The notes: generated from the sequence alone by a model not told the origin. Shown: positions 11,406-22,345, counted from the stretch's first letter. The stretch: 64,000 nucleotides of DNA from Monodelphis domestica (GCF_027887165.1 NC_077228.1:385318456-385382455), one strand, 5' to 3'. Numbers and translations are program-made.

Positions 11406-12019
11406 TCAATTGAATTGAACTCAAAATCACTGTGCCTGCCAGCGTTGAGCAAACTCCCAAGACCTACTATTTCTACCCACTGTCCATTATGACTGAATTG
11501 AAGAAGAAATGAGAGTTGCCTTGGGGGCAAGGGGAGGAAAATAAGTTGGCAGTGAGTTTAATTTTGTGCATAATTATAAATCAATAGGCTCCAGCCTCCG
11601 GGCTTGGGAATAGCTGCTCCACTCTTCTCTGTGGACTCAAGTTCATTAACACTAGGACAGTCAGTTTGTTCACTCAGATTCAATTCCATTCAATGAGCAC
11701 TTAATGAATTCTCCCTACAAATGTGGCATTGTCCTAGAGGCTGTTTTCATGTTTTTCAGGACTTGGTATTTTCCAGATGTTTTAAACTACTCAAAGTTCA
11801 ATTACCAGGTAAGTAAGATTACTATCATCCCATATATTTGTATGCTACCTTCAAAGCATTCTTCCATAAATATCCCATTGGAAAAATGGGAATAGTAAAC
11901 CCAGACAGATTATATGTCTTCACATGTGAACTTTCAGAACTAGGAATCATGTGTATGTCAAACTTTCTTGTTAATGATAACAAAGAACAAATCTCAAACT
12001 ATTAGAGATGCCTGACCTT
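11406..12019. other. Unassigned sequence
   Basis: Mixed composition; includes a phrase like an L2 or SINE tail ('caatgagcacttaatgaatt' at 11692-11711). No gene seen. Confidence 0.4.
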
Positions 12020-12342
12020 CCTAGGGCACATCTAGTTGTTCAGTTATTTTTCAACAATTCCTGATCCTATTTGGAAATTTCTCAACAAAGATTTTGGAGT
12101 GGTTTTTCACTTCCTAACCCGGCTCATTTTACAGATGAGGAAACTGAGGCAAATAGGGTTAAGCGACTTGTCATCATTGCATTGCTGAGACTAGTCAAGT
12201 TTTTGCAGGTGATCATCATACAATATTGCCATTCTTGTGTACAATTTTATCCTGGTTCTGCTTATTTCACTCTGCTTTGAACTCAGGTCCTTCTGATTAC
12301 AGATGTGATGCTGCATCTGCTGGACCACCTAGCTGCCCTTGT
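12020..12342 (-). mobile_element. SINE with RTE-like tail, split by an L1 fragment
   Basis: 'gttgttcagttatttttcaa', 'ttttacagatgaggaaactg', then after about 100 bp 'tttgaactcaggtccttctg' and head 'ctgctggaccacctagctgc'. The middle is replaced by L1 sequence (12172-12273). Confidence 0.8.
12172..12273 (-). mobile_element. Internal L1 fragment inside a SINE
   Basis: 'attgcattgctgagactagt', 'gatcatcatacaatattgcc' and 'ctggttctgcttatttcact' match antisense L1 of the older 3'-end type (compare 47.5 kb). There is no poly(A) and no TSD. Confidence 0.7.
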
Positions 12343-12369
12343 CTAGTATTAGAGGAAAACTAAATAAAA

Positions 12370-12555
12370 CTGTAGGTGACATGGTTCAGAGGAAAGCATG
12401 TTCAGTTTGGAGACAGAAGACAAGAATTTGAATCCCTACTCTATTATGAAACCTTGGACAAGTCCTTTAATTTTTGGGGTGGGGCTCAATTTCCTAATTT
12501 ATGAAGTGAGGTTTCATTTATGACCTCTAATTAGTGACCTTTTAGTTCTGTTTCA
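12370..12555 (+). mobile_element. CORE-SINE (MIR/MAR1-type)
   Basis: 'gacatggttcagaggaaagc', 'ccttggacaagtccttta', 'ctcaatttcctaatttatga' follow the sense order of the family, diverged. Confidence 0.65.
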
Positions 12556-12559
12556 ATAA

Positions 12560-13210
12560 AACAATTTTTATAGTTAAAATGGTCAAGTTCTAATTTATAG
12601 TCAAGGTTCACCTTAGCTTGAGATCATAGAAAGTTTACCAACTCAGACTTACCTCCAAATATTCAAGCAATAACATTTTCACACGTGCTCCTTATGTAAC
12701 TGAAAATTTGAGCCAGGTTTCCACTAGAAAAAGCAAATACAAAACAAAGCATTTAGTCAGGCAATTATATGTAAATGTACTTAGATTTTTTGTACCCAGA
12801 AAATTGTCTCCATTTTCTCTTTTATATTGACAGTTGGAAGGTCTGATGTGTAATGAATGATCTGATTAATTTAGTTTCTGAGAGGGATGATTTGGGATTA
12901 CATACTACGAAGTCATTTTATTGCTATCCTTCTCACTCTTGGGTAAGTGGTATAAGATAATTACTAGGAGTAGACAGGAGAAAACTTGGTATAAATGCCA
13001 TGCAACAGATAAAGTTATTTATACAAAGTGTCATTAAATAATTTGACTGGGAATTTTCCAAAATTACAAGGTAGGTTTTGAGAAAATATGCAAATTGGTA
13101 GCCTAACTTTCTTCTTATGAAGAGTATTGCAACTTGGTTTAAAAGGATTTACTTTTAAATTACTCAGGTCATGTTCTGAGTTTTTGTTAACTTTTGTGTA
13201 TATTAAAGAA
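12560..13210. other. Unassigned AT-rich sequence
   Basis: No repeat family or coding region recognised. Confidence 0.45.
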
Positions 13211-13214
13211 AAAG

Positions 13215-13428
13215 ACAGTGGCAGGCAGGTGGCTCAGTGGATTGAGAGCCAGGACTAGAGAAGGGAGATCCTGGGTTCAAATTTAGCTTCAGACACTTCT
13301 TAGCTATGTGACTCTGGGCAAGTCACTTAATCCCAATTGCCTACTCCTTATTTCTCTTTTGCCTTGGAAACAATACATTATATTGATTCTAAGATGGAAG
13401 GTAAAGGTTTTAAAACAAAAACAAAAAT
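13215..13428 (+). mobile_element. tRNA-derived marsupial SINE
   Basis: Complete layout: head 'ggcaggtggctcagtggatt', 'atcctgggttcaaatttagc', 'ctctgggcaagtcacttaat', 'attgattctaagatggaagg' and an A-rich tail. Confidence 0.9.
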
Positions 13429-13454
13429 GAACTGAATTTTGGGGAAGCAAGTAT

Positions 13455-13748
13455 ACTTCCTTGCCATTCATTCAGTCCTGTCTAACTCTTTGTAACTCCA
13501 TGGACCTTAGCATTCCAGGCCTCTGTATTCTCCACTATCTCCCAAAATTTATCTAAACTCATTGGTTCCATGTTTATTGCATCCATGACACTATCTATAC
13601 ATCTTGTCCTTTCTCTGTCCCCTTTCCTTTTGCCTTCAATCTTTCCAAGCATCAGGGTCTTTTCCAATGAGTCCAGTCCTGTCTTCTTATTGTAGCCAAA
13701 ATATTTAAGCATTGACTTCAGTATTTGTCCTTCCAATGAATAATCTGA
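13455..13748 (-). mobile_element. RTE (BovB-like) LINE, ORF C-terminus
   Basis: The - strand frame 13482-13736 reads a degenerate RTE/BovB C-terminal region with SLEKTLMLGKIEGKRKG and EAWNAKVHGVTKS, hallmarks of this LINE class. It probably supplies the tail shared with the SINEs at 2.5, 7.4 and 59.8 kb. The element continues at 13883-13964 and 16383-16570 after insertions. Confidence 0.9.
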
Positions 13749-13882
13749 CTACATAAATAGTCTATATAAGAATAAAAGACTACAAGATGGGGGGATAGAG
13801 AAGAGAAGCTCAAAATCACCATGAGAATCCTCTCCAATCAATCTTAAAATAATGCTACAAAATGAATATAGGAGTGAAAGAA
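13749..13882 (+). mobile_element. 134-bp insert with a 16-bp TSD
   Basis: CCAATGAATAATCTGA occurs at 13733-13748 and 13883-13898, and the RTE alignment continues across it once the insert is removed. The insert contains 'caagatggggggatagagaa' and resembles the 5' leader of the adjacent half-L1, but has no A tail. Confidence 0.7.
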
Positions 13883-13965
13883 CCAATGAATAATCTGAAT
13901 TAATTTATTTAAGTGTTGACTGATTTGTTCTCCTTACTGTTCAAGTGACTCTCAAAAGTCTTCTG
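13883..13965 (-). mobile_element. RTE (BovB-like) LINE, middle piece
   Basis: 'ttctccttactgttcaagtg' and 'gactctcaaaagtcttct' are antisense BovB-like coding sequence lying just upstream, in element order, of the piece at 13733. Confidence 0.75.
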
Positions 13966-16382
13966 GGGGGTGGGGGGGGGGTGGTTGGAGCCAAGACAGA
14001 AGAGAGGGTACATGAAACCATCTGGTCTCTACCAAATCGCCCTCCAAAAAAATGCCTCAGAATGAATTCCAGAGAAATGTAATCCACAAAAAGGTGGGCT
14101 AAAGTAATGTTTCAGCCCAAAAGAATTTAGAAGGCCAGCATGACAAATATAGTGCCTGAGGAAGAGGTGGATTACAAAGCTGTACTCCAGGGCAGGCTCC
14201 ACCAAGGCAACAGGCCTTGGGTACAGCTGAAGCATCCACAAAGGCTTCTGGAGCTCTCAGTCATAGACAGTAAGGGGATATCAGACAATTAATTTCTCAG
14301 AAGAAGAATGTAGGGGTCCCTTTGCTGGATCTGGGTGCAATGCTCCTCTTGCATTGTCCATATGCAGATCCAGGAAGTAGTCCTGGGGCAAAGTTTCAAG
14401 GCGAGAAAGAGCACTAGCAACACCAGTGTTTGCAGCCAAAGGGGATCAGGGAACCCTGGTCACAGTTCTAAGGGATAAAAGAATGTTTGTGATTACTTAC
14501 AAACAAGAGCACGGACTAGGAAAGTATTAAACACGTGACTCTCTAGATCATACCACCTTTGAAGAACCAAAAACTTAAAGATTCCTGGAGATCCCTCTGA
14601 AGACAGCTGCATAAAGAACCTGAAGCTTGGAACAATGCTCCCTTCACCACAGTTACAGAATTCAGCTATGACAGTTTTTAAATTAAAAGGAAAGAAAAAG
14701 ACTAGAAAATGAGCAAACAACAACAAGTAAGGAAACTCAACATAGAAACTTATTTTGGTGACAGGGAAAGCCAAAACACAAACTCAGAAAAAGACAACAA
14801 AGTCAATACTGCTGCATCCAAAATCTCCAAGGATAATACAAATTGTTCTCAAGCCCAAAAAGAATTAATGGAGAGAACTCAAGTGGAATTTTTTAAATCA
14901 AATAAAACTGGTAGAAGAAAAATTGGGAAAAGAAATGAGTGATACAGGAAAATAACATAAAAAGAGTCAATAGGTAAATAGAGCACAAAAAATAATGAAG
15001 TAATTGCTACCTTTAAAAATAGAATTGGCCAGTTAATAAAAAGAAGTACAAAAATCTAGTGAAGAGAAGAACTTCTTAAAAGGCAGAATTGGTCTTATGG
15101 AAAAAGAGATACATAAATTCACTGAGTAAAAGAATGCTTTACAAAGTAGAATTAGCCAAAAGGAAAAGGAGGTACAAAAGCCTAGTAAATAAAATCATGC
15201 CTTAAAAATTAGAATTGGGTAAGTAGAATCTAATGACTCCATAAGATGCCAAGAAACAATCAAAGTCAAATAAATGAAAAAATAAAAGAAAATGTGAATT
15301 TTCTCAATGGAAAAGCAACTCACCTGGGAAATAAATCCAGGAGAGAAGAGAGATGACATAATTCTAGGACTCCTCGAAAGCCATGATCCAAAAAGGGCTT
15401 AGAGACTATATTTTAAGAAATTATCAAGGAAAACTCTCCTGATATTATAGAGTCAGAAGGCGAAATAGAAATTGGAATAATCCACCAATCACCTTCTGAA
15501 AGAAAAACCAAAAGAATAACCCCCCCCCCCGAATGTTATAGCCAAATTCCAAAACTTCTGGGTCAAGAAGAAAATTTTGTAAGCAGCCAAAAAAATACAA
15601 ACAATTCAAATATGGAACCATAGTCAGGATAACATCAGATTTAGCAGCTTCTATATTTAAAGGACCAGAGGGCCAGTAATATGATATTCCATAGGGCATA
15701 GGATCTAGGACTTCAACCAAGAATCCTTTACCCAGCAAAACTGACCAGAATCCTTCAGGGAAAAAATGGATGTTCAATGAAATAGAAGACTATCAAAAAT
15801 TCCTGATGAAAAAATCAGAGCTGAATAGGAAATTTGACTCTCAATTACAAGACCCGAGAAGTATAGAAAGGTAAGCAAGGAAGAGAAATAAAAAGACAGT
15901 CAATAAGGTTAAACTGTGCACATCCCTACATGGGAGATGATTCTTATAACTACTAATAGCTTAATCATTATTAGGTCAATTATAAGGAATATATATAGAT
16001 ACAGAATAAGAGTATGAGTTGAGTATGATGGGATGATATAAGAAATTAAATTAAATTAAGACATGAAAAAGAATATATTGGAGGAAGGGAAAGGGAAAAT
16101 AGAATGAGATAAATTATGCCACATAAAAGAGGGATGAAAGAGCATTTATAGAGGAGGGGAAGATGGGGGAGGTGGGGAGGGGAACATGTGAACATTACTC
16201 TCATCAGAATTGGCTCAATGAGGGAAGAACATAACCAACTGATATGGTATAGAAATCTATCTTACCCTCCAGAAAAATAGGAGGGGAAAGGGATATGAGA
16301 AGGGGGGGGAGAGGAATAGTACTAACAGGAAACAGAGCAAACTGGTGGAGGTGGTAGTCAAAAACTAAACTAAATTTTCTTT
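13966..16382 (+). mobile_element. Half-LINE (HAL1-like): 5' leader, ORF1 remnant, 3' UTR, no ORF2
   Basis: Starts with a G-run and GGAGCCAAGAC, like an L1 5' end. An ORF1-like frame opens at 14709 (MSKQQQVRKLNIE), stops at 14942 and continues broken; at 15711-15746 the same frame reads LQPRILYPAKLT, the C-terminal signature of L1 ORF1 proteins. About 600 bp of non-coding 3' sequence follows and no reverse transcriptase is present, which defines a half-L1. Flanking AAAAGTCTTCTG (13954-13965) and AAAAGTCTCTG (16383-16393) form a TSD. ORF1p is an RNA-binding nucleoprotein; this copy is inactive (stops, frameshifts). The - strand open frames in this block are shadows. Confidence 0.78.
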
Positions 16383-16570
16383 AAAAGTCTCTGCCCCACA
16401 GTTTGAAAGCATAGATTCTACAGCATTCAGCTTTCCTTATCATTCAGCTCTAACAATCATATGTTGCTACTGAAAAAACCATAGCTTTGACATGAACCTT
16501 TGTTGGCAAGGTGATATCTCCCCATTTTAGTATGCTATTTAGCTTTGCCATAGCTTTCCTTCTAAGGACT
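16383..16570 (-). mobile_element. RTE (BovB-like) LINE, upstream piece
   Basis: 'agtttgaaagcatagattct', 'aaccatagctttgacatgaa' and 'catagctttccttctaagga' are antisense BovB-like coding sequence, next in order after the piece ending at 13965. The HAL1 separates them. Confidence 0.85.
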
Positions 16571-16574
16571 AGTG

Positions 16575-16685
16575 CCCCAGGAGTAGAGATTGTGTCATTC
16601 TTTGTATTTATAATTTCTAGTGTCTTATGTGGTAACTGACCTATTTTCAGTAATTACTAAATGTTTCTTGATTGATTGGTTACTC
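16575..16685 (+). mobile_element. L2 3' tail
   Basis: 'gtagagattgtgtcattctt' then 'ctaaatgtttcttgattgat' match the sense L2 terminal 100 bp. Confidence 0.6.
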
Positions 16686-16699
16686 AGTGTATGAGAAAG

Positions 16700-16885
16700 G
16701 AAAGAGTAGTGGTGCAATAGACAAAGCACTAGCTCTTGAGTCAAAAAATTCACTTTTGATAATTAGTTAGTTATGATACTTGGAGTAAATCACTTTATTT
16801 CCCTGGGTCTGATTTTCCTCATATACAAATCAGGGACTAGGCTTGATCCCTTTTTGCTATGATCCCTTCTAACTAGATCTTTAGG
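16700..16885 (+). mobile_element. CORE-SINE (MIR/MAR1-type)
   Basis: 'agtggtgcaatagacaaagc', 'gcactagctcttgagtc', 'tctgattttcctcatataca', then 'atcccttctaactagatctt', sense order. Confidence 0.7.
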
Positions 16886-16889
16886 GATA

Positions 16890-17190
16890 GGGTCCTAAAA
16901 ATGCATACTAAATACAGCTCTTTTTCAAATTTGACTGTCATATGAAACATGCCTTCCATACCACTCCCCCTTCTGCTCACTCAAAAACACCTAATGGGCA
17001 TAGTACTATCATCTCTCAAATGACAGTTTGGGGAAATTCCTTATGGCACTGTGGTCAAAGTTTGTTATTTTCATGTATGCAGTGAAGTTCAAACTTGATA
17101 AAGCCCAAAGGATGATTTACAAGCTTATTAGTAAAGGAGTCACTCATTCTGCTCCAGATATACTTCATAAACATAGAGTAGGGTCACAGA
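16890..17190. other. Unassigned sequence
   Basis: No repeat recognised; the open frame 17028-17258 ends inside a MIR and shows no domain. Confidence 0.4.
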
Positions 17191-17194
17191 TATG

Positions 17195-17345
17195 CAGCTG
17201 CAAGGAACCTCACAAGCCATTTTATTCAATTCCTTCATTTTACACATGGGGAAACTGAGAATGAAATAGTTATGTAACTTCCAAGATCACATAAATATTA
17301 AATGGCATACCTGGAGTTTGAACCTTTAGTGGCTTTGTGCTGCCA
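17195..17345 (-). mobile_element. MIR-type CORE-SINE, antisense
   Basis: 'cattttacacatggggaaac' and 'gtaacttccaagatcacata' with 'gagtttgaacctttagtggc' give the antisense MIR core. Confidence 0.65.
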
Positions 17346-17626
17346 AGATTTCTTTAGAAATTTAAATGCCAACAATAATCTATGATGCTAGTCAAACAAT
17401 GGGTTTGGTCTGTGTTTGAAATCTTTTTCAAATATGGATATGCTCAACAGAATTGGCAATTAGCTATGTCCAGTGGACTTTTTGTACTTCAACCTAACCT
17501 AAGGGAACTATTAAACATATAAGAACTGTAAACAAAACTAATATTTCCTGAGGGGACAATTATTGCCTCTAGATGTGTAATCTCCTGGTTCTAGGTGAGA
17601 GCTGCAGAGTCTGTTTGGTCTGGGTG

Positions 17627-18828
17627 AGGAGTTCTTAACCTACAAGTCATGGACCTTCTTATAAATTGAATCATGCCTATGGATATTTTTTTTTCAGAAT
17701 AATGTTTCTAAACACATAAAATGAAGCACATAGAATTATAAAGGAAATGAACTGTATTGAAATAGAGATTTTAAAGTGTTTTTAAAAACACCAGCCTATA
17801 AATCAATTGTACAAAAAAGCAGGCCATTCTCCAATTGATAAATGTGTAAGGGACATGAATAGGCAATTTTCAGTCAAAGAAATGAAAAGTATGAATAAGC
17901 ACATGAAAAAGTATTCTAATTCTCTTATAATCAGAGAAATACAAGTCAAAACAACTCTGAGGTATCACCTCACACCTAGCAGATTGGCTAACATGACAGC
18001 TAAAGAAAGTAATAAATGTTGGGGAGGATGTGGCAAAATTGGGACATTAATGCACTTGCTGGTGAAGTTGTAAATTGATCCAACCATTCTGGAGGGCAAT
18101 ATGTAACTATGCCCAAAGGGCTTTAAAAGATTGTCTGCCCTTTGATCCAGCCATAGCACTGCTGGGTTTGTACCCCAAAGAGATAATGGGGAAAAAGACT
18201 TTTACAAGAATATTCATAGCTGCACTCTTTGTGTTGGCAAAAAATTGGAAAATGAGGGGATGCCCTTCAATTGGGGAATGGCTGAACAAATTGTGGTATC
18301 TGTTGGTGATGAAATGCTATTGTGCTGAAAGTAATAATAAAGTGGAGGAATTCCATGTGAACTGGAATGGCCTCCAGGAATTGATGCAGACTGAAAGGAG
18401 CAGAACCAGGAGAACATTGTACACAGAGACTGATACACTGTGCACAATCAAATGTAATGGACTTCTCTGCTAGCAGCAGTGCAATGATCCAGGACAATTC
18501 TGAGGGACTCATGAGAAAGAACACTATCCACATCCAGAGAAAGAACTGTGGGAATAGAAACACAAAAGAAAAACAACTGCTTGATCACATGGGTAGATGG
18601 GGATATGATTGGGGATGTAGACTCAGTCTAAATGATCACCCTAGTGGAAACATCAACAACATGGAAATAGGTCTTGATAGAATTGCTTGTAAAAACTATG
18701 GGAGGGGTTGGGGGAAGAAAGAGAAAGAATATGAATCTTGTTACCATGAAAGATATTCTAAATTAATGAAATAAATAAAATTTTCCAAAAATCTAAAAAA
18801 ATTAAAACACCAGCCTAAGAACCCCTAG
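17627..18828 (+). mobile_element. hAT-Charlie-like element split by an L1
   Basis: Left end AGGAGTTCTTAACC at 17627, right end CTAAGAACCCCTAG ending at 18828, imperfect inverted repeats of the 'caggggttcttaacc' family. Flanks TCTGGGTG (17619-17626) and TCTAGGTC (18829-18836) agree at 6 of 8 positions, as for a decayed hAT 8-bp TSD. Without the L1 it is about 185 bp, non-autonomous. Confidence 0.75.
17799..18803 (+). mobile_element. 5'-truncated L1 with 14-bp TSD
   Basis: About 1 kb of L1: ORF2 C-terminal coding (frames 17807-18073 and 18075-18473, with RGCPSIGEWLNKLWYLLVMK) and 3' UTR ending 'taaataaaattttcc'. TSD AAAACACCAGCCTA at 17785-17798 and 18804-18817, preceded by TTTA, fits the L1 endonuclease TT/AAAA preference. 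The open frames on both strands here are L1. Confidence 0.95.
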
Positions 18829-18985
18829 TCTAGGTCATAAAGCATTAAGCACCATGAACTAAGCAAGAATATGACTTAGGAGACCTGTTGATCTTTAGAT
18901 CCGGCTCCTCTAGAATGACATTCACTTTCAAAATATTCATTTTAATGTCAATTGGAAAGCATATATGATCCAAAAATCTATTTAG
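18804..18985. other. Unassigned sequence between hAT and L2
   Basis: Contains the right TSD of the L1 and hAT end, then short AT-rich DNA. Confidence 0.4.
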
Positions 18986-20340
18986 TATAGGTGAAGGGCA
19001 GATATGAAGGAGAAAATGGGCATGTCTGTAAACAGTAGAGAAAATGACAGCAAAAAGGGAAAGAATGAAGATAAGTAAAATAGTGGAAATGATAAAGGGA
19101 GCAATCTATTGTAGGAGGGAGGATGGAATGTAATTATTTGTAGATGTAGAAGGATTGATGTTAGCAAGGAGATGGGCTACCTCTTCATGTGAGATAGGGG
19201 TGCAAGAGAGTATAGTGGTAAAAGTTATCTCAGTAAAAGAAGATAGGGAAGAAGGCAGAAGAGGGTACTCAAGGTGAATAGTCTCAATTATTTCAGTAAA
19301 ATACGAAGCAAGGTTCTCAGCCAAAAGGGTGGGTTGAGGGGGAGCCATAGGAGGTTTGAGGAAGTATATAAAGGTTTGGAAGAACCACTATAGTGAATGG
19401 GATAGTGAGTTCATTAGGGAGGTGTAAAAGGATTGTAATAGTAGTTAAGACATAGCTGAGGATATTTAACATAAATTTTGGTGTACCCAGTTAGGATGGT
19501 TGTGGGATTCTCTCTATCTTCATTTATATGCATGAGTGAAGGCAGTGGATAGTGGGAGCAATCCAAAGTTGAGGCTTGGCAGGCTATGAATGATGATATA
19601 ATGAAAAGTATAAAGGAACTAGTTCATCAAGGAGTCAAAATAGGAAAAGGAGAGAAGTGTAACTAGTGCAGGGATGATGACCTATGAGATGATTGAAGAG
19701 CAGAGAGATCTGAGTTTACAGTATGGACAAAGAAGAAAAGTTTACAGTATGGACAAAAAAGTTTGAAAGTTAGAGGGAGAGATGGAGGACCAATAGATTA
19801 TGAGAAAATAAAGAATTTTCAGAGTTCATGAACATAGAAGTGGGGCATTTGTGGATGATGGCAAGATCACAAGCATGACCACTTTTGTTTGTGGTTGAAG
19901 TGGTATGGAAGTCGTTGGAAATGAATAAGTTAAGGGACTGAGGTGTTAGAGCAAATATAAATTTGTATGTTAAAGTCTCTTAGTATGAGGGCGGGAGTTG
20001 TATAGTAGAGAAAAACTGAGTCAGGTACTGAACTCATTAAGGAAAAAAATGGAGAATGTCCTAGAGGTCTGGTAAACAATAGCTATCAGGTTTTTGAATG
20101 GATGGTTGGTGGCAATTACATGAACCTCAAAGAAGGAGAAGATACTAAGAGATTATAATAGGGGAAAACCAGAAAATGTCAGTGAGGATCAAGTTCTAAC
20201 TCCTGCACCTTGACCTATAAGTTGGATGTATAAATAAAAGTACAGTCAGTGTTGGAAAGGGCAGTCAGGGAGTCAGAACTCAGTGGGAGCCAGAAGATGG
20301 AAGGAATGTGAATGGGAAAGATTTAAGATGAAAACAAGTT
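18985..20340 (-). mobile_element. L2 LINE, ORF2 middle (endonuclease-RT junction)
   Basis: The - strand frame 19106-19348 reads LASYFTEIIETI and EEVAHLLANINPSTSTNNYI, which matches the N-terminal part of the L2/CR1-type reverse transcriptase. The rest is diverged purine-rich antisense L2 by composition and order. Stops break all frames. Confidence 0.65.
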
Positions 20341-20344
20341 TATG

Positions 20345-21120
20345 TTTACGAAACAGACATTCCAAAGGACATAGTTGAATAACATCAGCAATATTATAAT
20401 GTTTCCTGTTCAGGAATATGTTTAATTAGATAACCATTCCATTCTATTTATCACTATTCCTGTGATCCATTCCAGCTCTGAGACTTATTCTTCAATAGAA
20501 GTCAAGTTCTCTGCCTTCTCATTTTTTAAATGAATAGCATAGGGAGGTAGAATGTTTAAAAAACTTGAGTTCCAGGAATAAATTATTGTAGAATTGTGGC
20601 AATGGTCCAGAGATTGAATACCAGTAGACTACTAAAATTTGAGTGGATTGGACCAGTTTTCTGATGCAATTGCATGACCAGTGGAATAGAAAGATATCCA
20701 TCTGCAGTTGTTAAGATAGTTTTTTCAGCAAAGCTGGCTTGGCTTTCTTCCCAGTAGTGGCATTGACCATCTCCTTAGATGATGGCTGCTGGCAATGCCA
20801 TCTGTGGAAGCTAAGACTGAAACAGATAGCCTGAGAGTTTTCATTAATTTTCATGCTGAACCCACCATTTAATTTTGAGAACAATGGAGAAAAAGAGGGT
20901 ACTAGATTAAATCAAAGGCTAACATTTCTTGGCAATTTCCAGTACTGATGGTTGATTCCTCATTTCTAGGAGTAACTAGACTAAAAAAAAAAGGCATTTG
21001 ATCAAGTTGTTATCAAAACAGAAAGTAAAAGAAGAAGAAGAAGAAGAGGCTTCAAGAAGAAATTCTTTATTCCATTGTATAATATTCTCATACCTAAATT
21101 TAGTTTACTAGAATCAGTAG
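20345..21120. other. Unassigned AT-rich sequence
   Basis: Includes a (GAA)n run near 21029-21048. No coding region or clear repeat family. Confidence 0.4.
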
Positions 21121-21138
21121 TACCTTTAATGATTTTTA

Positions 21139-21324
21139 TTTATTTATTTATTTAAACTGACAGAAAAATTCTTTTTTTATTTGTTTGTGATGATTTGAAA
21201 ATTTTTATTTAATTAATTAATTTAGAATATTTTTTCATGGTTACATGATTCATGTTCTTTCTCTCCTCTTCTCTCCCCCTCCTATAGCCAAGGAACAATT
21301 CCACTGGGTTTTACATGTGTCATC
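21139..21324 (-). mobile_element. L1 3' end with possible 3'-transduced sequence
   Basis: Flanked by TAATGATTTTTA at 21127-21138 and 21325-21336. On the - strand, L1 3' UTR ends in the usual AATT-rich, AAATAAAAATTTT tail at about 21198; about 45 further non-L1 bases with an AATAAA-type signal follow, then a second (AAAT)n tail before the TSD. Confidence 0.8.
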
Positions 21325-21339
21325 TAATGATTTTTAGGA

Positions 21340-21777
21340 AGGATCCACTGGAAGATTATTTTGACAGTTCTATGGAAAATGGTTTTGAAGACAGGTTTCA
21401 GGCAAGATGCCCATTTAATAGGCTATTAGAGTAGTTAAAAAGAAAAAAAAAATGAAGTCCCAAACTGTGTTTTAGAATACAGAAGAGCGAATGAAACCTA
21501 TTGTGGAGGTAAAAATGACAGGTTATGGTAATTATTCAGAAGTGTGGGTTGAGAACTGGAGTAAATCAGAGTCCAAGGTGATGAGTGAAAGCTCCTGCAC
21601 AAATGGTGAGGACCTTAATAGAAAAAGAGATGTTTGGGGTAGAGTAGAGGTGAGATTTAGAGGGGAAAAGAAATTTGGATATAATGTGGTTGAAATACTA
21701 GGAGGACATTCAAGAGTAGACTTTCAACTGAAAATGCAGGAGTAAAGAATTCTAAGCTAGCGTCTGGGATTGGAGAT
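21340..21777 (-). mobile_element. L2 LINE, diverged
   Basis: 'attattttgacagttctatg', 'ggctattagagtagttaaaa', 'ctaggaggacattcaagagt' follow antisense L2 order but are diverged. The + frame 21491-21745 is a chance frame in it. Confidence 0.5.
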
Positions 21778-21794
21778 AAAAAGATCTGGGAGTC

Positions 21795-21994
21795 GGGGGC
21801 AGCTGGGTAGCTCAGTAGATTGAAAGCCAGCCCTAGAGATGGGAGGTCCTAGGTTCAAATCTGGCCTCAGACACTTCCCAGCTGTGTGACCCTAGGCAAG
21901 TCACTTGACCCCCATTGCCTAGCCCTTACCACTCTTCTGCCTTGGAGCCAATACACAGTATTGATTTTTAGACAGAAGGTAAGGGTTAAAAAAA
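21795..21994 (+). mobile_element. Full-length tRNA-derived marsupial SINE with 17-bp TSD
   Basis: The cleanest copy in the window: 'gggggcagctgggtagctca' (head), 'cctaggttcaaatctggcct' (B box), 'aggcaagtcacttgaccccc', 'gacagaaggtaagggtta', poly(A). AAAAAGATCTGGGAGTC at 21778-21794 is repeated at 21995-22011. A relatively young insertion. Confidence 0.95.
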
Positions 21995-22185
21995 AAAAAG
22001 ATCTGGGAGTCAAAAAATAATAGCTTAAGTCATAATAATGGATGAAATTATTAAGAGATGAATTATGGAGAAAAGAAAAGAGAGGTGAGTAGAAGGATTT
22101 ATGAAAAGACCTTGAGAAACACTCACATTTAAGATATAGGAGAAAGATGAGGTTGAGAATTCAGCAAAAGAGAATAATAGGAGTG

Positions 22186-22345
22186 AGAAGCTAGGTGGCT
22201 CAGTGGATGGAGAATCAAGGCTAGAGATGGGAGGTCATTGATTCATATGTGACCTCAGACACTTCCTAGCTGTGTGATCTGGACAAGTCACTTAACCCTT
22301 ATTGCCTACCCCTTACCTCTCTTCTCTTCTGCTTGCTTTGGAACT
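22186..22345 (+). mobile_element. tRNA-derived marsupial SINE, decayed 3' end
   Basis: 'gaagctaggtggctcagtgg', 'gagatgggaggtcattgatt', 'acaagtcacttaacccttat'; the last 40 bases of the family are missing. Confidence 0.85.

Noticed and set aside
21795..21994. tRNA gene suggested by A/B-box-like motifs
   Set aside because: The head is a degenerate tRNA-like SINE promoter followed by a SINE body, poly(A) and TSD; no cloverleaf.
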